From Loxodes magnus (lineage: Eukaryota > Ciliophora > Karyorelictea > Loxodida > Loxodidae), in contig CAMPDV010000866.1 of assembly GCA_946699065.1 (NCBI GenBank), positions 62,001-126,000 of the forward strand: a DNA stretch of 64,000 bases, read 5' to 3'. A program made the position numbers and the translations under genes. The notes below the pieces were generated by a model. That model was not told where the DNA came from. It ran no database searches and saw only the letters and a list, made by a program, of their open reading frames with translations. Every line of letters starts with the position of its first letter. Within the stretch, counting starts at the first letter, position 1. Positions 25,440 to 36,903 of the stretch are shown piece by piece.

Positions 25440-26640
25440 CTATAATATTATGATTGATAGTTATTTATACTTTTAAAATATATAATTTTATTTATCATAA
25501 ATAAATAAAAGGTATCAATTTATATCAATTTAATTAATTTACCTCTAAATAATTTATAAAATATAATTTTTTATCTTAATCAATAATATCTAAATACTCT
25601 CTTATAATTCTTTTTAAAAAACTTTTTCAAATTTTTTTTTCACTTTTTAACTTACTTTTATACTGTTTTCATATCTCTCATCACTATATTTTTTTATAAT
25701 TTTTACTCTTCATACTCCAAATCTATTTTTTCACAAAATCTTTTTATGAATAAAAAATTTAGCTATTTTTTATTTATTTATTATATTTATTTTTATTATT
25801 ATTTTTATTTTTTTATATATTTTTGATTAAAATTTTTTTATTATTTTTATTTTAATTTTTTTTTAATTTTTGTTATTAATTTATTCCTTTAAGCTTTAAA
25901 TTTTTTTATGCTTTATAAATTTCATTGTTCGGTACAATAAATATTTTTATGGCTTCTATTATTTTATTTTTAGAAATAATTTTTTTCATAAAATAAAAGA
26001 ATCCTTTTTTGATTAAATTTATTTTATTTTATTTTATTTAGCTTATCTTTTTATTTTAAAAAATTTAATTTTTTTAAATTAAACACATCTTCAGTGCGTC
26101 TTTAAAATATCATTTTTTTTCTTTCTATTTCTTACTATAATTTTTTTGTCTATTAATGTAAAATTTCTGATGTTTTAATTTTTTATATTTTTTAAAAGTT
26201 TTTTTGTTGAAAGCATTGTAAAAAGAATTTTTTTCTGATTCAAGTTAGATTCAAGAATGATAAATATTAATTAAGTTGTTAATTGATCGATAAATTGATC
26301 GATTTTACTATTTAGTACAGCTTTATTTCTATTAATAAATTTAATATATTTTGAAAAGCATATATTATTTCTACAAATCTTATTCATCAAAATCGCATCA
26401 GTTTTAAAAGATATAATATTAATGATAAAATAAATGCTTTAATTTAAAGCAATAACCTCTTAATTTAAATCATATTTTTAAAAGCTTTTAAAATTATAAG
26501 CTTTTAAGATTTAAAAAGTTTTTTTAAATCTCCTATTCAGTAATTTAAATTAACAAAATTTTCATAGAATTCATTTTCTAACGTAGTAATTTAAGAAGTG
26601 GTGTAATTTTAAATTGATTTCCTTGGAACTTAAAAATAAC
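25440..26640. other. AT-rich spacer
   Basis: Low-complexity A/T DNA with long T tracts near 25,800-26,050. No gene supported. Confidence 0.6.
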
Positions 26641-27070
26641 AATAAAATAAATTTATGAAATGGTTAGAATGAATAAAAGCCACATGTTTTGAATATAAAA
26701 AATTTTTAAATAAAGATTATCTTTACGTTTCAACAGTCATTAAACAAAAAATTGAAAGGTATTTTGAAATGGAAGAAGGAAAATATATAAAAATATTAAA
26801 AAAAATATTACAAATTATTTTAGAATAATGGTAAATGGTATTTATGACTTTCATTTCATTATGGAATCTTCTGATTGGTGGATAAAAGTATAATATTCTA
26901 GACGCAGATTAGTTATAAAAAATGATGAATGCTTTCAAGCATTACTCAACATTAGCACTTATTAATAATACAATTAATAAACTTTTAGCACGAATAAGAA
27001 GCTCATTCCAATTATAAAATATTTTTTTATTTGTAAAAAATCGAACTAACAACTCAAAGATCATTTGCAA
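26641..27070 (+). pseudogene. SDW-family protein, decayed copy
   Basis: Paralogue of the gene at 44,181. Matching parts are VSTVIKQKIERYFEMEEGKY (there VITAIKQSLKVKNGEMFWKF), an xNNG motif, SSDWWIKVQYSRRRLVIKND (there FSDWGMKNSKYSYRNRLEIK), ECFQALLNI (there ECYQAFLDI) and KKLIPIIKYFFICKKSNQQL (there KKLIPIFNYVFDFKMSEQR). The two are strongly diverged at the DNA level, yet the protein pattern is kept. The parts before and after the NNG motif lie in different frames, so this copy is broken. Homology continues downstream in non-coding DNA to about 28,550. Function unknown. Confidence 0.55.
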
Positions 27071-28590
27071 AATTTTTCTTTTTTATTTCTCTTAATTGAA
27101 AAATAGCATTTAAATTATTGTTTTCCTTTTTTTTGTTAAATCTTTATGTTTACATCGAGCAATTTTGTTTTTTTTGTGACATTTTTAGGCCTTTAAGTTA
27201 TAAATTAATATTAGTAGTAATTTTAAATTTTTCTCTTAATTTGACAAATCGCATAAAGTTTAGTTGTAGCTTAAGAAAAAACTTTTTATTTAGCATGTGT
27301 TTTATTTTATAAAATTAATTTCTTTATTTTTATATTAATGTTTAAAATTATTCTGTTCTAACAACTTTTATTTTTAAGTTAAATAAGCAACAATATTTAA
27401 TTTAAAATTTATTTTAATTATTTTAAACCCTTAAATAAACACTTAATTTTGATAAATATTAACTTAAAACGCAGAGCCCTTTTAATTTTACGTTTAACTT
27501 TCTTTATCAAATATTCTTAAATCCCTTAATTTATATTGAGAGTAGTTAATTTTTATATATTCTACTTAAAAAATAATTAATACATTTTAGAAATTTTTCT
27601 AAAAGGAGCATTTTGAACTATTTTTATGTTAGCCAACAAGCATTTAAAATAGTGAAAGTTGAAAACAAATTATCTCAAAATTTTTACAGATCTTAATAGT
27701 TTGTTTTTCCTATTTAAAGGTTTTAAATGCCAAAAAAATAATAAAGCAGCATATATTAATCATTAGGTATATAAAAACAATTTTTAGATGTTTAAAATCT
27801 ATTATTTATAAATTGATATTTAGATTTTACGAGATAAAATTCGAAATCCTGAACAACTAAATTAACATCTATTTTTTTAATATTTATCAAAGTATTTAAA
27901 GAAAGGTATTACTTTTTTACGATATTCAATGATTCAAAACTTGAGACATGAGACTATGTTAAAATTTAAATTTTAGGTTAAAAGTCTCTAGATTTTTTTT
28001 CTTTGACTGATCAAAGTTTCAATAACATATACGATTTTAAATAAAGTTCCTGTTATTATTTTTATACAATTTTTTTAATTTCTATTTTTTTAATGTATTT
28101 TAAAGAGTATCAAGGATTGTGATTCTTTTAGATAAAAGTTTTTTGATCAATACTAAAACTAGATTTTAATTTGAATCTTTGGTGACTTAAATAAGAAGAT
28201 TTTTATCATTTATATTTTTAGGAGTGGTTAATTTGAGTATTTCGTTTTAAGTTTTATATTTTTAGCTTTTCTTTCATTTTTTTTGTTTTTATTAGCATCC
28301 TTCATTTCTTTAATAGAATATATTTGATCTTCAAAAACTTTTAATTAATAAATTTAGTTTCAAGATATTTAGCAAATCAAATAATTTCCATCCAACAAGT
28401 ATATTTATATTACTTGCTTATTTTTCAGTAAAATCCTCTATTTTCAAATGTTTTTTTATAATTTTAATATTTTATATTTAATGCAAAAATTTTGCAATTT
28501 TAGATACATTGGAACTTATTTTTCCTCGAAAAAGCTTTGCAAGTGTCTTTTCATGATATTTTTATTACTTTATTTAATTAAGTTGTCTAA
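27070..28590. repeat. Non-coding part of an old dispersed repeat, paralogous to 45,090-48,060
   Basis: Short matches in the same order link this stretch to 45,300-48,060: the TTTTTAAGTTAAATAA and TTTTAAACCCTTAAA blocks, TTTTAATTTTACGTT, TTTTTAGGAGT near 28,220 and 47,730, and AACTTATTTTT near 28,515 and 47,990. Together with the SDW gene upstream, this is a diverged repeat of about 1.9 kb. The other copy is about 1.45 kb longer because of a block of decayed short repeats at 45,740-47,190. Confidence 0.6.
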
Positions 28591-28597
28591 AATTAAA

Positions 28598-29233
28598 ATG
28601 GCAGAAAGATTTCTAAAAAGCTCTTATGCTGTTCCTAAAGAGACTAAGAAATTTGGAGCGGGTAGACTACAGAAACAGCAAAAGACCTTAGAAACTTTTC
28701 TAATAGCATTAAAGATGGGCATAAAGAGGTAAAAAGGAACTTAAGTCACATCAAACGAAGAAGAATTAAGAAAAGTGCTGGAGACATAAGCAGTAACTGC
28801 TGTAAGAGAATTCACTATGCCGCAGTATCTAAAGGAACAGAATTAAATCATAATAGCTTTTTCAGAGCTCAAAGATGAAATAAAGAAGCAAAAGATCGAA
28901 AACAGAAACCATAAGACTTAGATTGCAGTCATCTAAGAAGGGGAAGATAATTTTATTGGAGGCCTACGGTCAGGAATAAGACAGTATCTTAAACGAAATA
29001 TATTCAGTAGGAAAATTTTTCGCTTAATAGGTCTTGCTCTAGAATTCCAGATGAAGCAGACGCTAAAGCTTAAACACAACGATAAGCAAAGCTTATTCAA
29101 AAGCAAACTTAGCAATGGAATATTGAACCGAGGATTAACCACTGCAACCTCAGACCTGGAATAAAAAGAGCAAAACTCCTAAACCAAAAAGCAAATTTTG
29201 TGGAAACAGAAATTAAAAATATTGGTAAGTTGA
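28598..29233 (+). CDS. Unrecognised 211-residue basic protein
   Basis: ATG at 28,598 (context AAAATGGC, like two other starts here) to TGA at 29,231-29,233 gives 211 codons in one unbroken frame, with TAA/TAG read as Gln. It starts MAERFLKSSYAVPKETKKFG; a helical middle reads ELRKVLETQAVTAVREF and ELKDEIKKQKIENRNHK, followed by GGLRSGIRQYLKRNIFSRK. It uses no internal TGA, so the final TGA is a believable stop. No domain is recognised. A convergent minus-strand gene ends within about 50 bp downstream. G+C is higher than in the flanks. Confidence 0.6.
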
Positions 29234-29269
29234 AAGTTATAAAAAATTAAACAGTAGTTTTGGATATAA

Positions 29270-29905
29270 TATAATCAAGTAAATAATTTTACAAATAGTA
29301 ACAAATAAAGATGATTATAGAACGCGTAGTACCTCGTTGGAACGTAGCTCTTTCAATATTAGCATTTAATATTAAAAAAAGTATTCTCATACTTCTTGTT
29401 AAAATTCTAGTAGTCCAATAAGTCACATCGGATCTCCAAGTGGGGATTCTATTTATTAAAGATTATTCTCAAATCTTGAATCAAACGCTCCAATCTTCTT
29501 GAATAAGGTTCAAATAAGAATTATTTATTAAGTCATTAATTAGAAGGCCCGTCAGTCAAGCTTTCATATTACTAGCGAGAATTATGGGCAAGTTAGGCTT
29601 GTTTCTTCCGAGCTTGTCTACCCTTCTCCATGGTGGCATCTAATGGAAGATTAATCGCAATGCAGTATAAACTGCACCAGATTGCCTACTACTTCTCCTA
29701 ATCGCAGCCGACATCCATTTTTTTATATATAATAATAACAATGAGACTATTTTGCAATCAATCTTATCCAACGCCCTAAGGATAGAGCCGAAATGATACA
29801 ATCTGCAAGGAGGATTGTAGAAGAGTAGTAGGGGGATCAATTCTGACCAATTCAAAAAAATGATCCCAAGATCACGAGGTTGAAATTCCTCCAAGATCTC
29901 TTAAC
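29270..29905 (-). CDS. KELR-EVLR family protein, tail to tail with the preceding gene
   Basis: The minus strand reads as protein from about 29,905: RIDPPTTLLQSSLQIVSFRL, then MEKGRQARKKQAQLAHNSRQ from an in-frame Met at 29,631, LFEPYSRRLERLIQDLRIIF and, at the end in another frame, LKELRSNEVLRVLQSSLF. It is a paralogue of 43,440-44,060, which has PPT near its start and IKELRTIEVLRALQSYLF at the same place. In both, the last motif lies in the frame one base back from the part before it. Function unknown. The start is not certain; Met at 29,631 is one option, but protein-like sequence continues upstream of it in the same frame. Confidence 0.5.
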
Positions 29906-29909
29906 ATTT

Positions 29910-31360
29910 AGAATTTGAATTAGTATTATTATTAATTAAGCTACCTAACTTCAATTAACAAATAATTCTAGTTTTTCAATGATTTTAACAGATATGAGTT
30001 AAACTCGCATAGCATTAAAATAAAATAACATGATATAAAATAATATAAAAAACAAGTTAAATAAGTATTATAAAGTGTGAAGCATAAAAATCAAATAGCA
30101 ATGCATAAAAGATTAAAATATATGTCCTAATATATTCGCTTTTTCACAAATTTTAAATAATTTTAAATTTTCTTTCTTTAATAATTTTTTAGTTAAAAAT
30201 AAAGTCCTTTTTTCTTCATTTCTTTACAATATCACTCGTCGTTTAATTTATTTTCATATGTAATTTTTTCGAATTTTTTGCTATTTTACTTTTTATTTAA
30301 TTATATATCATAAAAATTTAGATTCGCGTTAATAAATTGTGTTTTTTTAATACTTCTTTTCTTTTTTGGTTTTAAAATAAAGTATTTCTTGATAAAATTT
30401 CGTAAGTAAGTATTAATTAGAGTGAAAATAAATACAAAGTTTTAAAATTTATTTTTTTAATTTTTTCTTCTTTCCAAATAATAAGAATTTAATTTTTCTT
30501 ATTTTCATTTTAAATTATATTGCTTTTTTATTTTTTTCCTTCAATAAAATTTTATTTTATTTTAAAGATTTTATTGAACTTTTTTAGCTTTTTATATTTA
30601 TTTATTTTTTATTTTTTTATCTTTATTTTATTAAAGAACTTGAGGAATTTATTTTTTTTATTAAATTTAACAATTTTAGAAAACTTATTTGTTTTACTTA
30701 TTTTTATAACCACTAAGTTTGTCAATTTTTTTTATATTTTATAAATTATTTGCTCTTTTGATTGTTATAAGCTTATATCCTTAAATTTTTTGATAGATCT
30801 ATTAGTTTTTTTAATTATATTTTTATTTAAATTTTTTTCTTTTTATGATTTTATTTTTTTTATTTATCTTCCTTTATTTTTTTTATTCTCTAGATTTTTT
30901 AGTATCATTAAATAAAAAAAATTTTGGTTTTAATTGAATATTTTTTTAAATTTAGAGTTTTAAAATCCTTTTTTTTTAATTTTTAATATTATATTTGATA
31001 ATAACTTTTTCCAAAAAAGAATTTATTATTTTTAGATTTGATTTTAGACCTACTTTTAGATATTTTAAAGATCATTATAAAGACTTATTGATTTTTTACT
31101 AAATTTTAAATAATAAGCTATATTTATAATTTTTAATTAAGATAGCTATATTGGATTCTTTAAAGTATTTATATAAACAATATAGAATCTTTTTGCAAAA
31201 ATTAAATAAAAGCTTTCTATGACTGTACTTTGATGAATTCTATTATATATGTTTTATGATATATTAAAGGATGCAATGTAAAAGAAAATTTAAATGCATA
31301 TATTTTATAAGTCTCTTTTATGATATTTTAATAAGTAATAACTTTTAATTTAAAGTTAGA
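29910..31360. other. AT-rich spacer with T-rich tracts
   Basis: Mainly low-complexity DNA, T-rich from 30,440 to 31,010. No frame with protein character. It holds the region downstream of the channel gene (stop at 31,362), but no polyadenylation or terminator signal can be told from the background. Confidence 0.6.
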
Positions 31361-31361
31361 G

Positions 31362-34300
31362 TCATTGGTTTTAGGACTTTCCACTTAACATCCCAATAAG
31401 CGAGTCCAATTTTACTTCAAGCGAGCCCATCTTTTGATCAATGGAACTCGCTTGAAGTTTAAAAACTTCAACTTCTTTCATTTTCTCCTCAATAAAATTA
31501 ATCTTTCCTTCAAGAGATTCTAGTTTACTAATCTTTCCATCAATAGAATTAGTTTAATTCTTAAGAAGCTATATTTCTTTTACTTTCTCATCAATGGAAT
31601 TAATCTTTCCCTCAAGAAAGTTTAATTTATTAAACCTTTAATCAATTTTTTTGCTTATTTAATCTTCAGATTTTTTGATTCCCTCTCTCACTTCTGCTAC
31701 TTTTCCGTCCCATACTTAGTCCTATTTATAATAGTTTTCACATATATGAAGATATTGCTCCTTATTTTGAGGATTTCTTAGTGAAAGGAACTGTTCTACC
31801 TCAAGAATAACTTGAGTCATTTCTCGATAATCATAATAAGTTTGTAAAAGCTAGAACTTATCAAAAGAATCTCCTAGAATTGAGATGATCATATTAAGCA
31901 TTAGTATTACATTTAAAATAACTGCAAAGATGAATGTAATATGCACTATATCCAATTAGTCTTTATCCAAAACTCCTGAGTCTCCTGCAATCAAATCAAA
32001 TGAGGAAATTCAAATGCTTTCAAATGTTATTTCCTCACCCTTTGCTGTAACGTATAGAAGGCCAAATACTAGTGTCGTATAAACCATTATAGAAAGGAAA
32101 TATCTTATTTTGTAAAGGGAATCCAAAATCAGTTATTTGTAATATCTCGTTCCCGAAAATGCTCTAAAGCTCGTAATTCCACGTAATAAGTTCAATAATA
32201 GAACAACCCAGTTAAAGGATTCTATTTTGATATCGCTAAGGCAAAAATAGATCCATGGAATCATACAAATAAATCTAGAAATATCAATAAGGTTCCAAGT
32301 ATCCTTAAAATATTCTAATCCCGATAGCTTAATTTAAAGTAACTCCCAAGTAATCAAAGCAAGATTTACTAGCATTAATAAAACCAAGGAAGGATAAAAA
32401 AAGAAAAAGGGTTTAATCATCAAAACAACAATAAAGAATAAGTTAAGTCATATCAAAAAGGAAATAGAAATGATTCAAAATCATAATTCATTTCACTTAA
32501 AATTAATATAACTTCTTAATATCTTATGCTTGTATAAATCTTTATCTTATGAGTCTAAGAAAGACTTTAGTAAATCGATGCTTTAATCAGAACCAGCTAC
32601 AGAAGGTAATTTGAACCAAGAAGTAGATATTTTAAGATACTCTTTATCTTAATCATTACTTTTTGACTTATCCTTATGAGATTTTTCCTTTTTACAATTA
32701 AATTAACACCAAGTAGCTTAAGGTAGATCATCTTAAAAAAGAGAGAAACTTTAGGTATGCATGTTATCAAACTTGATGCGTTAATCTTATTAAATGCTAA
32801 GAAGGCTACGAAGATTTTTGTTGAAGTACAATTGATTATTAAGAAAAGGGCTTAAAAAAGTTGAAGAATTTCTTATAATTAGAGGGAAATCACGCTAAAG
32901 AGATAAAAATTAAATTCTGTTTTAGAAATCATCAGTTTGCAATTAAGATATCATATCTAAAAGAAAATCAGTAATACTTTAATGTTTGTAATAAATAGAG
33001 TAAAGTAAAGGAGAGTGACCTAAAAAGTCTGAACTTATCTAAATATCAGGAAACTATTCAAAAGCCTTCTTAATAGAATCTATCTCTCCCAAAAAGCAAG
33101 CGAAATGAAGAGGAGTGAAGCCAAAAGAAGTTAATTAGCAGTTTCAATAAGAAATTTAATCAAATAATTAAGAAACAACGCAGTTCCAAACACTTATGTA
33201 AGAAATAATGGAATAATTTTGCAAGGGAATAAAATACAAATCCTGATAAAATTAGTAAAATTTTTAAATTCTATGATCTTAAGAATATAAATCTGTATTT
33301 AAAACTTAAGTCTAAAGCTACCATAATTTTATAGTATTGTCAGAAGAAGAACTAAAAAGAAAAGATCCATTGGGACTGAAAGTTACACAGGTAACTGAAT
33401 TTTAATGTCCTTCAAGAGTTACTATTTCTTTATAAGTTTAAAGGTTTCAAAGTTTGATAGTTCTGTCATCAGAAGCACTTGCGAGTGTAGATCCATCGGG
33501 GCTGAATGCAACCCAGGTAACTTTATTTTAATGTCCTTCGAGAGTTACTATTTCTTAATGAGTTTAAGTATTTCAAAGTTTGATTGTTTTGTCATCAGAA
33601 GCGCTTGCAAGTATAGATCCATCGGGGCTGAAATTTACACAGGTAACATAAGATTTATATCCTTCGAGAGTTACTATTTCTTTATGAGTTTAAGTATTTC
33701 ATAGCTTGATAGTTCTATCTTCAGAAGAACTAGCGAGTATAGATCCATCTGAGCTGAAAGCAACACACATGACATAAGATTGATGTCCTTCGAGTGTTGC
33801 TATTTCATTATAAGTCTAAAGGCTTCAAAGTTTTATAGTTTTGTCAAAAGAAGAACTAACTAGTGTAGATCCATCGGGGCTGAATTTTACACAGGAAACA
33901 ATTTATTGATGTCCTCCGAAAGTGAGGATTTCATAATAGTCTTTAATATCCCATAGTTTGATAGTATTGTCATAGGAAGAACTAGCGAGTTTAGAGTCAT
34001 CGGGGCTAAAAGTTACACAAGAAACATAAGCTTTATGTCCTACGAGAGTTACTATTTCTTTCTGAGTTTTAAGATTCCAAAGTTTTATAGTTTTGTCATA
34101 GGAAGAACTAGCGAGTGTAGATCCATCAGAGTTGATCGTAACACAGATAACTTAGTTTTAATGTTCTTGCAGAGTGATGAAGTCTTTATGAGCTTAAATA
34201 TTTCAAAGTTTTATAGTATTATCATCAGAAGTACTAGCAAGTATAGCTCCATCAGGACTGAATTCAGAATAAGTAATTTTATTTTAATGTCCGCGTAATG

Positions 34301-35981
34301 TGACGATTTATTTATGAGTTTAAAGGTTTCAAAGTTTTATAGTATTATCATAGGAAGAGCTAGCGAGTGTAAATCCATCAGGGCTGAAAGTTACACAAGT
34401 AACTTAATCTTAATGTCCTTCAAGAGTTATGATTTCTTCATAATTTTTAAGATTTCAAAGTTTTATAGTCTTATTAACAGATGAGCTAGCAAGTGTAGAT
34501 CCATCGGGGCTGAAAGTAATTCATGTAACTTAATCTTAGTGTTTTAGAGTAACAATTTCATAATGAAATTAAAGGTTCCAAAATTTTATAGTATTGTCCC
34601 AAGAAGAACTAGCGAGTAAAAATCCATCAGGACTGAATCTAACACAAGTAATTTTTTCTTAATGTCCGATTAGAGTGACAATTTCTTCATTAGTTTAAAG
34701 GTTTCAAAGTTTGATTGTTCTTTCAGTAGAAGAGCTAGCAAGTGTAAATCCATCGGGACTAAAAGTTACACATGTAACAGGTCATTAATGTCCTTCGAGA
34801 GTGGTTATTTCTTTATGAGTTTAAAGGTTTCAAAGTTTTATAGTATTGTCATGGGAAGAACTAGCAAGTATAGATCCATCGGGACTGAAAGCCACACAAA
34901 TAACTGAATTTTAATGTCCTTCGAGAGTGGTGATTTCTTTATGAGTTTAAGTATTTCAAAGTTTTATAGTTCTGTCAAACGAAGAACTAGCGAGTGTAGA
35001 CCCATCGGGACTAAAAGCAGCACAAGTTACTACAGATTTATGTCCTCCAAGAGTTACTATTTCTTTATTTGTTTAAAGGCTTCAAAATTTTATAATATTG
35101 TCATCAGAAGAACTAATGAGTGTAGAGCCATCGGGACTGAACATAACACAAGTAACTTAAGAGTTATGTCCTTGTAGAGTAACAATTTCTTTACGAGTTT
35201 AAAAATTTCATAATATGATAGTCTTGTTTCAAGATGAGCTTGCAAGTTTAGTTCCATCGGGGCTGAAAGTAACGCAGGTAATATTATCTGTATGTCCGTG
35301 TAGAATACCGATTTCTTTATATGTTTAAATATTTCATAGTTTGATAGTTTTGTCGGAGGAAGAACTAGCAAGTGTAGATCCATCGGGGCTAAAAGTTACA
35401 CAAGTAACTGAATTTTAATGTCCTTCGAGAGTTACTATTTCTTTATGAGTTTAAATGCTTCAAAGCTTGATTTTATTGTCATAGGAAGAACTAGCGAGTG
35501 TAGATCCATCGGGGCTAAATGTAGCGCAAGTTACTGAATCATAATGTCCTTTGAGAGTTACTATTTCTTAATGAGTTTAAGTATTTCATAGTTTGATAGT
35601 TTTGTCGGAGGAAGAACTAGCGAGTGTAGATCCATCGGGGCTGAAATTTACACAGTTAACGTAAGATATATGTCCTTCGAGAGTTACTATTTCTTTATGA
35701 GTTTAAAGATTTCAAAGTTTGATAGTTCTGTCATCAGAAGCACTAGCGAGTGTAGATCCATCGGGACTGAATGCAACCCAGGTAACTTTATTTTAATGTC
35801 CTTCGAGAGTTACTATTTCTTAATGAGTTTAAGCATTTCAAAGTTTGATTGTTTTGTCATCAGAAGCGCTTGCAAATATAGATCCATCGGGGCTGAAATT
35901 TACTCTAATAGATGTTTTTTGATTTATTTAAATTTCTTTTAAATTTTTTATTAGGTTTTAACTCCATTAAACATGTTTCAT
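31362..35981 (-). CDS. WD40-ankyrin-TRP-like ion channel protein
   Basis: ATG at 35,981 to TGA at 31,362-31,364: 1,539 residues in one frame, no intron needed. Residues about 28-890 hold 21 WD40 repeats of about 42 residues, consensus [20 protein letters not shown] then W and [11 protein letters not shown], enough for three seven-blade propellers. Residues about 950-1,010 are two ankyrin-like repeats ([18 protein letters not shown]). Residues about 1,160-1,375 are a six-helix channel: [57 protein letters not shown], a pore segment [17 protein letters not shown] (W = TGA) and [17 protein letters not shown], the last very like the S6 end of TRP and polycystin channels. The C-terminus (about 1,395-1,533) is a coiled coil. 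It likely forms a cation channel in a membrane, possibly ciliary; ion and gating are unknown. Confidence 0.92.
33301..35905 (-). repeat. In-gene tandem repeat, 126-bp period (21 WD40 units)
   Basis: The GATGGATCT-type core recurs 21 times between 33,365 and 35,888 at about 126-bp spacing (42 codons). Units are more alike in DNA than is usual for WD40 repeats, and 33,405-33,640 is nearly identical to 35,670-35,905, eighteen units away. This points to recent unit exchange within the gene. Confidence 0.9.
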
Positions 35982-35989
35982 TTGATCAA

Positions 35990-36900
35990 AAAATTTTTTA
36001 ATTATACTTGGTTTATCCTTATGTTATTTATTTACATGTTTAGATTTATTTTAAAATTATTCTTAACTTTTTAGATCTTTAAGCAAACTTTTTTAAAGAT
36101 CTGACGACATTTTAGATTAAAAAACAAAATAAAATTAAAAAAGAACATTATACAATAATTAAAAATGTATTTTAAATTTTATATTTATTTATAAAGTTAT
36201 CAATCTGTCAGATCTTAAGAAAATTTTCTTTTTCATTAATTTTAAGCATTTTTTTAATTTTCTTCTACTTTGAATAAAATTTTTATTTATTTTAGCGAAT
36301 ATTATGTTTATTACTCTTTTTATTTGCTAGGATAAAGTAAATAGTAATATAGCTTTTTGCTATGATATATATTTTATATTGTTATATGGTCCTTGATAAT
36401 CTTTATAAAAGTGCATAAAAAATACTCGAATTTGAATAAATAAGAAATAATTATAAATAGTAAAATACTGCCAAATTAGATTTTATTTATTCCTTTTATT
36501 AATAATTTTTAATTTAAATTTTGTTTTTAGATATATGTTTATTTCAGATTATTTAAATTATACTCTTGCTATTTTTAATTTTAATTGCTAAAGGTAAAGG
36601 TACAATTAAATGCATAATATTGATTGATGTTAATATTTGACAATTTTGCTTTTATTGCTATGACAGATAAAATTTACTAAAAATTTAGAAATTTGACTTT
36701 CGAAGACTATTCTTTAAATTTAAATTTAGGTTAGACAGCATATTTTGCCTTTTTCTTTATTCTTTTGTAATTTATTAAAATTAATTAATTAGCTAAAATT
36801 TAAAGCAGCTAAATTCAAATTAAAAGTTTTGGGGAAAATGTTTCTTTAAAATTTCTACCCTTGAGTAGTAAGCAGGTACCAGATTCCCTAGTTTAAAACA
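35990..36900. other. AT-rich region upstream of the channel gene
   Basis: No gene seen. As the 5' flank of the channel gene it should hold its promoter, but no motif stands out from the A/T background. Confidence 0.5.
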
Positions 36901-36903
36901 AAA

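Noticed and set aside
33301-35905. CRISPR-like array
   Set aside because: The 126-bp period has no constant repeat with unique spacers; units are full WD40 repeats in frame.
33405-35942. Plus-strand ORFs over the WD40 tract with a repeating [11 protein letters not shown] pattern
   Set aside because: They are the reverse shadow of the WD40 repeats. The minus strand has recognisable WD40, ankyrin and channel motifs in one frame.
35965-35967. ATG at 35,967 as start of the channel gene
   Set aside because: It is in another frame from the WD40 repeats; the in-frame Met is at 35,981.
31362-35981. Euplotes-type code with TGA = Cys
   Set aside because: TGA alternates with TGG in the WD40 Trp column, and TAA is used inside the gene although it is a stop in Euplotes.
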